A stretch of DNA of 64,000 bases from Flavobacterium sangjuense (GTDB lineage: Bacteria; Bacteroidota; Bacteroidia; Flavobacteriales; Flavobacteriaceae): NCBI RefSeq assembly GCF_004797125.1, contig NZ_CP038810.1:434001-498000 (forward strand), in the 5' to 3' direction. Each line of letters opens with the position of its first letter. Position 1 is the first letter of the stretch. Shown piece after piece: positions 43,001-51,724 of this stretch. The position numbers and the translations under genes are program-made. Below the pieces are notes generated by a model. That model ran no database searches and was not told the origin of the DNA. It saw nothing but the letters and a program-made list of their open reading frames with translations.

Positions 43001-43059
43001 AACACAGATTTCACAGATTAGCACAGATTTAATTCGTGAAAATTTGTGAAATCTGTGTT
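43001..43059. repeat. 15-bp perfect inverted repeat before rsmI
   Basis: AACACAGATTTCACA (43001-43015) is the exact reverse complement of TGTGAAATCTGTGTT (43045-43059), with 29 bp between them. The motif CACAGATT occurs three times in the left half. It fills the gap between rsmI and the acidic protein gene and could act as a terminator-like hairpin or a dispersed repeat. Confidence 0.8.
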
Positions 43060-43067
43060 ATATAATT

Positions 43068-43955
43068 TTAAGAGAATTTTTTCTCAACGATTTCCATAAA
43101 TCGTTCGATATAATCTTCTTCGCCAACCCAATAATTATAATCAGGAATCACCATTTCGTTGATGAAATTCTTGGCTTCTTCAAAGGTGTCAAAAGTGTTC
43201 AATTGGGAAATCACACGATTAAAATCTTCGTTGCTGTCGTTAAAAAGATGCTGCACAAAACCTATACGGTCATTCAATCCAATGGCGATTGATTTTGATA
43301 CTCCATCATATGACGTTGGAGCTTTTGGAGTTTCAGCTATTGGTTCGGGTTTTGCTTCTTCTTTTGCCTCCGAAGGAAATAAGGAAACTTCATTTATCTT
43401 CTCAAAGATCGGATCAGCGTATTTTCCAATATGATCTTCTAATTTTTCTTCCGGTTGCGACTCGAAAGCAACTTCAGCCGGAGTATCATCCTCTTCCGCT
43501 TCTAATTCAAAAATAGGTTCAAAGGAAGGTTTAGCTTCAACAACTTCTTCTTCCTCCAAAGTTGGTTCTTCTTCCAATATTGCTTCCACAGTTTGCTCAA
43601 CTTCTTCAGAAACCATTGATTCTTCGGCAAGCGCTTCTTCAATTTGCTCTTCAGTCTCAGGAACTGCTTCCACAATTTGCTTCGCCTGTTCGCTATCGCT
43701 CGAGCCTTCTTTAACTTCCGCTATCGGTTCCGGTAAAGCTTCCACTTCAAGTGATTGCCCAAGCTTCTCTTCTAAAACATCTTCTGACACATCTGATTTT
43801 ACCGATTCAAAATTGTCCTGATAGAACTTTAAAACAGACAGTGTTTCGTATAATTTTTGTGTTTCTTTATACAATTGGTCGACTTCCGACTTGTTTTTTA
43901 GCTTTAAAATTCGGTGTGCAATGCTGATTAATTCGGCTTCTAATCTTTTTTTCAT
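43068..43955 (-). CDS. Acidic protein with conserved ends, unknown function
   Basis: A 295-residue cytoplasmic protein. Residues 1-50 form a basic helical start (MKKRLEAELISIAHRILKLKN), probably coiled coil. Residues about 65-205 are low-complexity Glu/Pro/Val, strongly acidic and probably disordered. Residues about 228-295 form an ordered domain (IGLNDRIGFVQHLFNDSNEDF, then FNRVISQLNTF and YNYWVGEEDYIERFM). I do not recognise a named family. The layout (helical N-terminus, long flexible acidic linker, compact C-terminus) suggests a scaffold or adaptor. It is upstream of rsmI on the same strand, with the inverted repeat between, and diverges from thymidine kinase. Confidence 0.7.
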   Translation of the reverse strand: MKKRLEAELISIAHRILKLKNKSEVDQLYKETQKLYETLSVLKFYQDNFESVKSDVSEDVLEEKLGQSLEVEALPEPIAEVKEGSSDSEQAKQIVEAVPETEEQIEEALAEESMVSEEVEQTVEAILEEEPTLEEEEVVEAKPSFEPIFELEAEEDDTPAEVAFESQPEEKLEDHIGKYADPIFEKINEVSLFPSEAKEEAKPEPIAETPKAPTSYDGVSKSIAIGLNDRIGFVQHLFNDSNEDFNRVISQLNTFDTFEEAKNFINEMVIPDYNYWVGEEDYIERFMEIVEKKFS

Positions 43956-44054
43956 ACCTTTTGAAATATTATGGAATATGGTCGTCTTTTTTAATAAATT
44001 TCTTCCGAAGCATTTATTTTGCCTATGGAAGAAGTAACCTTGGTTAAAATTTTT

Positions 44055-44062
44055 TACATTTG
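44055..44062 (+). promoter_or_regulatory. Putative -7 box (TACATTTG) for tdk
   Basis: An exact match 91 bp before the tdk ATG, giving a leader of about 85 bases. No clear -33 box. Confidence 0.4.
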
Positions 44063-44153
44063 AATCGACGTAAAACTAAGAAAATTTTAAGTCGGTTTGT
44101 TTCCGTGACAAAGTAATAAAAACTATTCATTTTTAGCACAAGAAAAATACAAA

Positions 44154-44801
44154 ATGTTTCTCGAAAATACAGTAAATCATAAAGAACAATTTGGTTGGAT
44201 TGAAGTCATCTGCGGTTCGATGTTTTCGGGTAAAACTGAAGAGCTCATCCGAAGATTGAAAAGAGCACAATTTGCCAAACAAAAAGTGGAAATTTTCAAA
44301 CCTTCCATCGATACGCGATATGATGAGGAAATGGTAGTTTCGCACAACAAAAACGAAATCCGCTCATCACCTGTTCCGGCTGCAGCCAATATTAGAATAT
44401 TAGCGCAAGGTTGCGATGTGGTTGGTATAGATGAAGCGCAGTTTTTTGATGATGAAATTGTGGCGGTTTGCAATGACTTGGCAAACTCCGGCATTCGGGT
44501 AATTGTAGCAGGATTAGATATGGATTTTAAGGGAAATCCTTTCGGACCAATGCCTGCCTTAATGGCAACTGCCGAATATGTGACCAAAGTTCATGCGGTT
44601 TGTACCCGCACCGGAAACTTAGCACATTATAGTTTTAGAAAAAATGACAATGACAAATTGGTTATGCTTGGTGAAACCGAAGAATATGAACCGTTAAGCC
44701 GGGCAGCCTACTTTAATGCCATTCGTCAGAATATGATTGTAAAAGATCCCGAACATTTATCAGACGACCCGAGCGCCAGCGAATTGGCGAAGCAAAAATA
44801 A
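44154..44801 (+). CDS. tdk: Thymidine kinase (type II), without zinc cysteines
   Basis: A 215-residue deoxynucleoside kinase that salvages thymidine. The P-loop is GSMFSGKT (21-28), the catalytic Glu94 is in GIDEAQFF, and the lasso region follows. Most type II thymidine kinases hold a structural zinc with four Cys/His in two pairs. Here only Cys150 remains ([13 protein letters not shown] has Thr153 at the second position) and the second pair reads LSRAAY, so no zinc site is possible. The rest of the enzyme is intact. The MurF/Alr gene begins 9 bp after its stop, so the two are co-transcribed. Confidence 0.93.
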   Translation: MFLENTVNHKEQFGWIEVICGSMFSGKTEELIRRLKRAQFAKQKVEIFKPSIDTRYDEEMVVSHNKNEIRSSPVPAAANIRILAQGCDVVGIDEAQFFDDEIVAVCNDLANSGIRVIVAGLDMDFKGNPFGPMPALMATAEYVTKVHAVCTRTGNLAHYSFRKNDNDKLVMLGETEEYEPLSRAAYFNAIRQNMIVKDPEHLSDDPSASELAKQK

Positions 44802-44810
44802 ACCCTACTC

Positions 44811-47255
44811 TTGATACTAACCATTCGAAATATTGTCCCAATCATCAAAGCCCAATGGGTTGGACAAAATAATACCGCTATTATTGAATATATTTCTATT
44901 GATAGTCGCTCGCTGCAAAACGATGAAAACACCTTGTTTTTTGCTATTTCAGGACCAAATCACGATGGGCATTCTTATATAGAAGAACTTATTCAGAAAG
45001 GTGTACAACACTTTGTGGTAACTAAAATTCCTTCAACTGTTACTGGTAAAGCTAATTTTTTAGTTGTTGAAAATACGCTTGATGCACTTCAGAAATTCGC
45101 CGCCTTTTATCGCAGTCAATTTGACTTTCCTGTTATCGGAATTACCGGAAGCAATGGCAAAACCATCATCAAAGAATGGCTGAATTTTCTTTTAAGCCCG
45201 GATTACAATATTATCCGAAGTCCAAAAAGTTACAACTCACAAGTTGGTGTGCCGCTTTCGATTTTAGGCATCAACGAAAAACACAATTTGGGCATATTTG
45301 AAGCCGGAATTTCCATGACTCTTGAAATGGAAAAGCTGCAGAAAATCATTCAGCCAACAATTGGAATTTTATCCAACATTGGTTCGGCTCATGATGAAGG
45401 ATTTTCGAGTGTTGCTGAAAAAATCAAAGAAAAACTAAAACTTTTTGTTTCGGTAAATGTGTTGATTTTGAATAAAAACAAAACCATCTGCGCTTTTGTT
45501 AATCCGAAAATAAAGATCTTTAGTTGGTGTTCTGACGATAAAAGCGCTGATGTTTTTATTACCAAAAAAAACATAGGTGAACTAACCGAATTACAAGTTA
45601 CTTATAGAGAAGACACTTTCCCGATTACGATTCCCTTTCAGGATCAGGCTTCGGTGGAAAATGCCATTCATTGCATGATGGTGATGCTGTATTTTGGATA
45701 CAATCACAACGTTATTCAAACGAGAATGGCGCATTTGTATCCGGTGGAAATGCGCTTAAAAGTGAAGAACGGAATTTACAATTGTACACTTATCGACGAC
45801 AGTTACAGCTCCGATTTTCAATCGCTGAAAATTGCTTTGGACTTTTTGGAAAATCAAAAACAACACAAAAAGAAAACGATTATTCTTTCGGATATTTTTC
45901 AGAGCGGCTTGAGCAATGAGGCCTTATATTCTCAGGTTTCGCAGTTGATTATTTCGAATAAAATTACGCGTGTGATTGGCATTGGTGAAACCATTTCGCA
46001 GTTTAAAAATAAATTCATCAATTGTGATACGTTTCAAAATGTAGCCGAATTTACGAATGCATTTGAGAATCTGAATTTTGAAAACGAAACCATATTAATC
46101 AAAGGCGCACGTGATTTTAATTTTGAGAAAATTGTGTCGTTGCTTGAAGAAAAGACACATGAAACTGTTTTGGAAATTAACCTCAATGCGATTGGTCATA
46201 ATCTGAGTTTCTACAAATCGAAGTTAAAACCAAAAACCAAAATGATGGTAATGGTCAAAGCTTTTGGCTATGGAAATGGCGGTTTTGAAATTGCACAATT
46301 ACTCGAACATCACAAAGTAGATTATCTTGGTGTGGCTTTCGCCGATGAAGGAATTTCGTTGAAAAATGCCGGAATCACGGTTCCGATTATGGTTTTAAAT
46401 CCGGAAACGACAAGTTTTTCTGCGATTATTCAGCATCATTTAGAACCGGAAATTTATTCTGTAAAAGGATTGAAAGCTTTTTTGAAAATTGCCGAACAAA
46501 AAAAATTAAAGCATTTTCCAATTCATATTAAAATCGATACCGGAATGCACCGCCTGGGTTTTGAAGAAGAAAATCTACAAGATTTAATTGCCATTCTAAA
46601 AGGAAACGAAACGGTACAAATCAAAAGTATCTTATCACACATGGCAACAAGTGACGATTTGAAACACGATGCGTTTTCGAAATCGCAAATTGCCTTATTT
46701 GAAAAATTGTCTTCACAACTGCAAACGGAATTAAACATAAAACCTATTCGACATATTTTGAACACTTCCGGGATTACCAATTATCCCGAAGCACAATACG
46801 ATATGGTTCGTTTAGGAATTGGATTATACGGAATTTCCAATGATGCGGAAGAACAAAAAGAACTTGAAAATGTGGGTACTTTAAAATCGGTAATTTCCCA
46901 AATCAGAACCATCGATGCAAACGAAAGCGTTGGTTACGGCCGAAGATTTATCGCCGAAAAGGAAACCAAAATTGCCACGATTCCAATTGGTTACGCCGAT
47001 GGCATTAGAAGAAGTTGGGGAAATGGTGTTGGTTATGTCGTGATTAATCATAAACAAGCCAAAATTGTAGGCAGCGTTTGTATGGACATGCTGATGGTTG
47101 ATGTGACTGACATTGATTGCAAGGAAGGAAATACCGTAATTATTTTTGGTGAAAACCCAACTGTGAATTTTATGGCGAAGCAATTAAACACGATTCCGTA
47201 TGAAATTTTGACCAGCATCTCACAACGTGTCAAGAGAGTTTTTTTTAGAGAATAA
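44811..47255 (+). CDS. Bifunctional MurF ligase/alanine racemase
   Basis: An 814-residue fusion found in Bacteroidota. Residues 1 to about 450 form the UDP-MurNAc-tripeptide:D-Ala-D-Ala ligase (MurF), with the ATP loop GITGSNGKTIIKEWL. Residues about 455-814 form a PLP alanine racemase with Lys483 (VMVKAFGYGNG) and the second catalytic base Tyr709 (VGYGRRF). One protein therefore makes D-Ala and later adds D-Ala-D-Ala to the peptidoglycan precursor. The start is a TTG at 44811. No ATG fits the N-terminus, and the frame closes 9 bp upstream at the tdk stop. The racemase loop KAFGYG differs from the common KANAYG. Confidence 0.93.
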   Translation: MILTIRNIVPIIKAQWVGQNNTAIIEYISIDSRSLQNDENTLFFAISGPNHDGHSYIEELIQKGVQHFVVTKIPSTVTGKANFLVVENTLDALQKFAAFYRSQFDFPVIGITGSNGKTIIKEWLNFLLSPDYNIIRSPKSYNSQVGVPLSILGINEKHNLGIFEAGISMTLEMEKLQKIIQPTIGILSNIGSAHDEGFSSVAEKIKEKLKLFVSVNVLILNKNKTICAFVNPKIKIFSWCSDDKSADVFITKKNIGELTELQVTYREDTFPITIPFQDQASVENAIHCMMVMLYFGYNHNVIQTRMAHLYPVEMRLKVKNGIYNCTLIDDSYSSDFQSLKIALDFLENQKQHKKKTIILSDIFQSGLSNEALYSQVSQLIISNKITRVIGIGETISQFKNKFINCDTFQNVAEFTNAFENLNFENETILIKGARDFNFEKIVSLLEEKTHETVLEINLNAIGHNLSFYKSKLKPKTKMMVMVKAFGYGNGGFEIAQLLEHHKVDYLGVAFADEGISLKNAGITVPIMVLNPETTSFSAIIQHHLEPEIYSVKGLKAFLKIAEQKKLKHFPIHIKIDTGMHRLGFEEENLQDLIAILKGNETVQIKSILSHMATSDDLKHDAFSKSQIALFEKLSSQLQTELNIKPIRHILNTSGITNYPEAQYDMVRLGIGLYGISNDAEEQKELENVGTLKSVISQIRTIDANESVGYGRRFIAEKETKIATIPIGYADGIRRSWGNGVGYVVINHKQAKIVGSVCMDMLMVDVTDIDCKEGNTVIIFGENPTVNFMAKQLNTIPYEILTSISQRVKRVFFRE

Positions 47256-47316
47256 TTTAAAGCTGTTAAAAATTTAGCTAACTTAGTTTTCTATTAACCA
47301 ATAAATCAAAATAATT

Positions 47317-47733
47317 ATGGGATTTTTTAGCGATTTCAAAGCCTCTTTAATGAAAGGCGACGTGTTAAGTTTAGCTACAGCGGTAGTAATCGGTGGAGCT
47401 TTTGGAAAAATTGTAGGATCTGCCGTTGATGATCTTATTATGCCATTAGTAGGTTTAATTACGGGTGGAATTGATTTTACATCGAAATTTATTTCCTTAA
47501 ATGGTCAGACTTATGAAAACTTAGAAACTGCCAAAAAAGCCGGTGCTTCGGTAATGACTTATGGAAATTTCGTTCAGGCTGTGATTAATTTTGTGATTAT
47601 CGCTTTGTTTATTTTCATTGTATTAAGAGCCGCTGAAAAAGCTAAAAAGAAAGAAGAAGCTGCGCCTGCTGCTCCGGCCGGACCAACACAAGAAGAATTG
47701 CTTACACAAATTAGAGATTTGTTGAAAAAATAA
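47317..47733 (+). CDS. mscL: Large-conductance mechanosensitive channel MscL
   Basis: A 138-residue channel with two transmembrane helices. The first, pore-lining helix is [21 protein letters not shown], the second is [17 protein letters not shown], and a C-terminal helical bundle ([13 protein letters not shown]) follows after an Ala/Pro-rich linker. MscL opens under membrane tension during osmotic downshock. It is a single gene with its own terminator. Confidence 0.95.
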   Translation: MGFFSDFKASLMKGDVLSLATAVVIGGAFGKIVGSAVDDLIMPLVGLITGGIDFTSKFISLNGQTYENLETAKKAGASVMTYGNFVQAVINFVIIALFIFIVLRAAEKAKKKEEAAPAAPAGPTQEELLTQIRDLLKK

Positions 47734-47757
47734 TACCGCTACATTATATATTCTAAT

Positions 47758-47792
47758 CAAACCGCTTCTTAATTGAGGCGGTTTTTCTTTTT
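47758..47792 (+). terminator. Terminator of mscL
   Basis: AAACCGCTTC pairs with GAGGCGGTTT (one G-T pair) and is followed by a T-rich tail. Confidence 0.8.
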
Positions 47793-47856
47793 AATTCAAC
47801 TTTCTGAATTCAGTAATTTTTATACTAAAAAGTAAAAGTAAAAGTATTTTTCTACA

Positions 47857-47864
47857 TACTTTTG
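47857..47864 (+). promoter_or_regulatory. Putative -7 box (TACTTTTG) for asd
   Basis: An exact match 35 bp before the ATG at 47900. The upstream side holds an AGTAAA repeat and no clear -33 box. Confidence 0.5.
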
Positions 47865-47899
47865 TACTTCAAAAATTATAAATCGATAAAAATAGAAAT

Positions 47900-48889
47900 A
47901 TGAAAGTTGCTGTTGTAGGCGCAACCGGAATGGTTGGTGAAGTAATGCTTAAAGTTTTAGCTGAAAGAAATTTTCCGATAACGGAATTAATTCCTGTTGC
48001 CTCTGAGAAATCGGTTGGAAAGGAAATTGAATTCAAAGGAAAAAAATATAAAGTAGTTGGTCTTCAAACCGCTGTTGATATGAAAGCTGATATCGCTTTA
48101 TTTTCGGCTGGTGGAGAAACATCTTTGGCATGGGCTCCAAAATTCGCAGAAGCCGGAACAACCGTTATCGATAACTCTTCAGCATGGAGAATGGATCCAA
48201 CAAAAAAATTGGTAGTTCCTGAAATCAACGCAGCTGAATTGACTAAGGAGGATAAAATCATCGCTAATCCAAACTGTTCAACCATTCAAATGGTGATGGT
48301 TTTAGCGCCATTACATAAAAAATACAACATCAAACGTGTGATTGTTTCTACTTACCAATCCATTACTGGAACCGGAGTAAAAGCTGTACGTCAATTAGAA
48401 AATGAGTACGCAGGCGTTCAAGGTGAAATGGCTTATAAATACCAAATTCACAGAAATGCTATTCCACAATGCGATAGTTTTGAAGATAACGGTTACACCA
48501 AAGAAGAAATGAAATTGGTTCGTGAAACTCAAAAAATTATTGGTGATAAATCAATTGCAGTTACTGCAACTGCAATTAGAATTCCGGTAGTTGGCGGTCA
48601 TAGTGAGGCCGTGAATGTTGAGTTTTCAAATGATTTTGACGTGAATGAAATTCGCAGTATCCTTAGCAAAACTGATGGTGTTACTGTTCAGGATAACAAT
48701 GATACTTACACGTATCCGATGCCTTTGTATGCACAAGGAAAAGATGATGTTTTTGTAGGCAGAATTCGTCGTGATGAGAGTCAGCCAAATTCTCTGAACA
48801 TTTGGATTGTTTCTGATAACTTGAGAAAAGGCGCTGCTACAAATACGATTCAGATTGCTGAATATTTAGTGGCGAATAAATTAGTGTAG
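47900..48889 (+). CDS. asd: Aspartate-semialdehyde dehydrogenase
   Basis: A 329-residue NADPH-dependent enzyme producing aspartate semialdehyde for lysine, threonine, methionine and diaminopimelate. The N-terminal nucleotide fold is VAVVGATGMVGEVML, the catalytic Cys lies in IANPNCSTIQMV, and the substrate region has TYQSITGTGVKAVRQLENE and GGHSEAVNVEF. It acts directly after the aspartate kinase encoded at 26888. It is single, with a good terminator. No regulatory RNA is visible in its leader. Confidence 0.95.
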   Translation: MKVAVVGATGMVGEVMLKVLAERNFPITELIPVASEKSVGKEIEFKGKKYKVVGLQTAVDMKADIALFSAGGETSLAWAPKFAEAGTTVIDNSSAWRMDPTKKLVVPEINAAELTKEDKIIANPNCSTIQMVMVLAPLHKKYNIKRVIVSTYQSITGTGVKAVRQLENEYAGVQGEMAYKYQIHRNAIPQCDSFEDNGYTKEEMKLVRETQKIIGDKSIAVTATAIRIPVVGGHSEAVNVEFSNDFDVNEIRSILSKTDGVTVQDNNDTYTYPMPLYAQGKDDVFVGRIRRDESQPNSLNIWIVSDNLRKGAATNTIQIAEYLVANKLV

Positions 48890-48922
48890 TTCCCACCTTC
48901 TCGGGAATGACAGAATATAGAT

Positions 48923-48972
48923 AACCGTTTGATTTTACAAATCATAAAATTTGTTAAAATCAGACGGTTTTT
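48923..48972 (+). terminator. Terminator of asd
   Basis: AACCGTTTGATTTTA pairs with TAAAATCAGACGGTT (one T-G pair), and a T run follows. Confidence 0.82.
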
Positions 48973-48985
48973 CTTTTGCCCTACT

Positions 48986-48993
48986 TACATTTG
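48986..48993 (+). promoter_or_regulatory. Putative -7 box (TACATTTG) for the His-rich protein gene
   Basis: An exact match ending 6 bp before the ATG at 49000, so the mRNA would be nearly leaderless. It excludes the upstream in-frame ATG at 48976. Confidence 0.52.
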
Positions 48994-48999
48994 TACCTG

Positions 49000-49353
49000 A
49001 TGAAAAAAAGGTTTCTCATAGTAAACTCAATCATGGGATTGGTTGTATTGTTGGCAATACTGCTTCAGTCTTTTGATGCTATAGGCCATTTGGAAAAACA
49101 ATTTTCAGAAAAACACTGTTACCACAACTACCATCATCACAAAACCGAAATCACTCACGCGCACGAAGGATTTGATCATTGTTTTACCTGTGAATTTACT
49201 TTTAGCAGTTTTATTTCACCTTCTAAACTAACTTTTACTTCCCAAAAAGTTGAGGTTGTTACCAAATATTCCACTTATTATTCCAAAGAAATAACCCAAT
49301 TTTTCCGAGGAAGTCTTTTCGCACTTCGGGCACCACCTAGTTTTATTGCATAA
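49000..49353 (+). CDS. Small His-rich membrane-anchored protein next to a TonB receptor
   Basis: A 117-residue protein starting at the ATG at 49000 (MKKRFLIVNSIMG). Residues about 6-26 form a hydrophobic helix or uncleaved signal. Residues about 38-65 carry a dense cluster of metal ligands (HCYHNYHHHKTEITHAH, then FDHCFTCEF), followed by a short tail ending RAPPSFIA. Such arginine-proline tails occur on small proteins of metal-related loci in Gram-negative bacteria. That comparison is from memory. The TonB-dependent receptor gene follows 55 bp downstream with only a small hairpin between, so the pair is likely one operon. Metal binding (zinc or copper) is strongly suggested. The exact role is unknown. 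Confidence 0.75.
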   Translation: MKKRFLIVNSIMGLVVLLAILLQSFDAIGHLEKQFSEKHCYHNYHHHKTEITHAHEGFDHCFTCEFTFSSFISPSKLTFTSQKVEVVTKYSTYYSKEITQFFRGSLFALRAPPSFIA

Positions 49354-49364
49354 CTGAATTATCA

Positions 49365-49383
49365 GACCGAAATAATATCGGTC
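49365..49383 (+). promoter_or_regulatory. Small hairpin between the His-rich gene and the TonB receptor gene
   Basis: GACCGA and TCGGTC (6-bp stem, 7-base loop) lie in the 55-bp gap. There is no T run, so it is not a terminator. It could be an operator or an mRNA processing or stability element. Confidence 0.35.
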
Positions 49384-49408
49384 AATTTATTTATCAATAA
49401 AATTAATC

Positions 49409-51616
49409 ATGAAATCAATCTATATTGCCCTATTGATGGGCTTTTCGTTAGTCGCAACTGCGCAAAACAAAATCGTTGGAACTGTTTCCGACAAAGACAA
49501 TAAAGCATTACCCAACGTTATCGTTTCCATTCCGGAAATACATAAGGAAACCATCACCGATGTTGATGGGAACTATGTTTTAAGCAATTTACCAAATGGT
49601 ACTTTTAAACTTTCTTTTTCATTTGTTGGTTACGCTACAAAACTAATTTCTGTAACTATTTCCGAAAAAGAAGTTGTCCAAAACATGACGCTGGAAGACA
49701 ATATAATCCATATGGATGAAGTGATTGTTTCAACTGCTTTCAACAAATTACAATCGCAAAACGTTATGAAAGTGGAACACGAAAGTGTAAAATCATTGCA
49801 GCAAAAAGGAGCCGCAACACTCGTTGAAGGTTTGGCTAAAATTCCCGGAGTTTCTCAGGTTTCTACAGGAACTTCTATTGGAAAACCAGTAATTCGAGGA
49901 TTAAGTGGCAATCGTGTTTTGGTGTATTCCCAAGGCGTTCGATTGGAAAATCAACAATTTGGTGAAGAGCACGGTTTGGGTTTAAACGACGCCGGTGTTG
50001 AAAGCGTTGAAGTCATCAAAGGTCCGGCTTCGTTGCTTTATGGTTCTGATGCTTTGGGTGGCGTTTTGTATTTCAATCCTGAAAAATTTGCAAATCCAAA
50101 AGAATTCAAAGCCGATTTTAGTCAGCGTGTATTTTCGAATACTTTGGGAAGCAATACTTCTTTGGGCTTAAAAAGTTCGACTGAAAACTGGAAGTTTTTA
50201 GTGCGCGGAAGTTTCAATACGCATGCCGATTATCAAATTCCGGATGGTGATCGAGTGACAAATACACGATTTAATGAAACCGATTTAAAAACCGGAATTG
50301 GTTACAGCAATTCGAAGTTTTCAAGTGTGTTTCGTTACAATTTTAACAAGCTCGATTTGGGAATTCCGGAAAACGGAATAGGTAAACAATCTACTAGTCA
50401 TTCTACTATTTATCCTAAACAAGCGGTTGACAATCACATTTTGAGTCTGCACAATAATTTCTATTTCAAGAACTCAAAACTGGATGCTGATTTGGGTTAT
50501 ATCTTTAATGATCGAAGCGAGTTTGAAGACAGTAATGCAGCTTCATTGCATATGAAATTGAGAACATTCAATTATGATTTGAAGTATTATTTGCCAAAAT
50601 TTGGAAAACTAGAAACCATCGTTGGCGTTCAGGGAATGCATCAAACTAATACTAATTCAGGAGAAGAATTATTAATTCCGGATGCTGCAACCAATGATTT
50701 TGGAGTTTTCGGAACGGTTAACTATGAATTTGGAAAGAATGTTCTTCAAGCCGGACTTCGTTTCGACAATAGACAAGTAAGCAGCGAAGCCCACGGAATT
50801 CCAGGAAATGAAGGTTACTTTGAAGCCGTTGATAAAAGTTTTGATAGCTTCAATGCGTCGTTGGGTTACAAAATGCATTTGGCTGATGATTTTACATTGC
50901 GTTTAAATATTGCTTCGGGATTTCGTGCTCCGAATTTAGCTGAGCTTACTTCAAATGGTGTACACGAAGGCAGCAACCGCTATGAAATTGGGAATTCCGC
51001 ACTTGACAATGAGCAAAATCTGCAAACCGATTTGAATCTGGAATATAAAAGTTCGCATTTTGAATTGTTTGCCAATGGTTTTTACAATCATATTAATAAT
51101 TACATTTTTATTTCTCCGAATGGAAACGTGATTGACGGGAACAATGTTTACGATTATGTTCAGGCTAATGCCAAATTATATGGTGGTGAAACTGGGATTC
51201 ACTTCCATCCACATCCTGTAGATTGGTTACATTATACAAGTAGTTTTGAAACAGTTATTGGCAAAAAAGATAACGGAAGCAATTTGCCTTTGATTCCGGC
51301 CAACAAGTGGAACAATACTTTTAAAGGAGAATTTGAAGTGAAAAATTGGTGGAAAGAAGGTTTTGCAACGCTAAACATTGAAAGCACTTTTGCACAAAAC
51401 AATAACAGTGAATTTGAAACCAGAACCAACGATTATACTCTGTTAAATTTAGGTTTAGGCGGAAAGATTACTTTCCGTAAAACTACCTTCAACTTCAATT
51501 TAAATGCTAATAATTTATTTGACAAGACTTATGTTTCGCATTTATCCCGATTAAAGACAGACGGGATTCCAAATATTGGCAGAAACATCGTCCTTGGAAT
51601 TAATTTTATGATTTAA
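49409..51616 (+). CDS. TonB-dependent outer-membrane receptor (probable metal uptake)
   Basis: A 735-residue receptor: signal peptide 1-18 (MKSIYIALLMGFSLVATA), a carboxypeptidase-D-like regulatory domain at 20-105 (VGTVSDKDNKALPNVIVSI, DVDGNYVLSNLPNG), a plug with SIGKPVIRGLSGNRVLVY and EVIKGPASLLYGSDALGGV, and a 22-strand barrel ending GRNIVLGINFMI. Histidine-bearing loops (FGEEHGLGL, GIHFHPHPVDWLHY) and the overall layout resemble zinc/copper receptors such as ZnuD more than SusC-type glycan receptors, and no SusD gene follows. With the His-rich protein just upstream, uptake of zinc or copper is the favoured reading (inference). Confidence 0.88.
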   Translation: MKSIYIALLMGFSLVATAQNKIVGTVSDKDNKALPNVIVSIPEIHKETITDVDGNYVLSNLPNGTFKLSFSFVGYATKLISVTISEKEVVQNMTLEDNIIHMDEVIVSTAFNKLQSQNVMKVEHESVKSLQQKGAATLVEGLAKIPGVSQVSTGTSIGKPVIRGLSGNRVLVYSQGVRLENQQFGEEHGLGLNDAGVESVEVIKGPASLLYGSDALGGVLYFNPEKFANPKEFKADFSQRVFSNTLGSNTSLGLKSSTENWKFLVRGSFNTHADYQIPDGDRVTNTRFNETDLKTGIGYSNSKFSSVFRYNFNKLDLGIPENGIGKQSTSHSTIYPKQAVDNHILSLHNNFYFKNSKLDADLGYIFNDRSEFEDSNAASLHMKLRTFNYDLKYYLPKFGKLETIVGVQGMHQTNTNSGEELLIPDAATNDFGVFGTVNYEFGKNVLQAGLRFDNRQVSSEAHGIPGNEGYFEAVDKSFDSFNASLGYKMHLADDFTLRLNIASGFRAPNLAELTSNGVHEGSNRYEIGNSALDNEQNLQTDLNLEYKSSHFELFANGFYNHINNYIFISPNGNVIDGNNVYDYVQANAKLYGGETGIHFHPHPVDWLHYTSSFETVIGKKDNGSNLPLIPANKWNNTFKGEFEVKNWWKEGFATLNIESTFAQNNNSEFETRTNDYTLLNLGLGGKITFRKTTFNFNLNANNLFDKTYVSHLSRLKTDGIPNIGRNIVLGINFMI

Positions 51617-51724
51617 GATTTTAACTAAATAACAACAATGTGTTAATAATTTGATTTTTAGTGTACAAAATGTTTAAATTTTTAATGTTATTTTTACATT
51701 ATAACTAATCTAAATACCGTCTTT

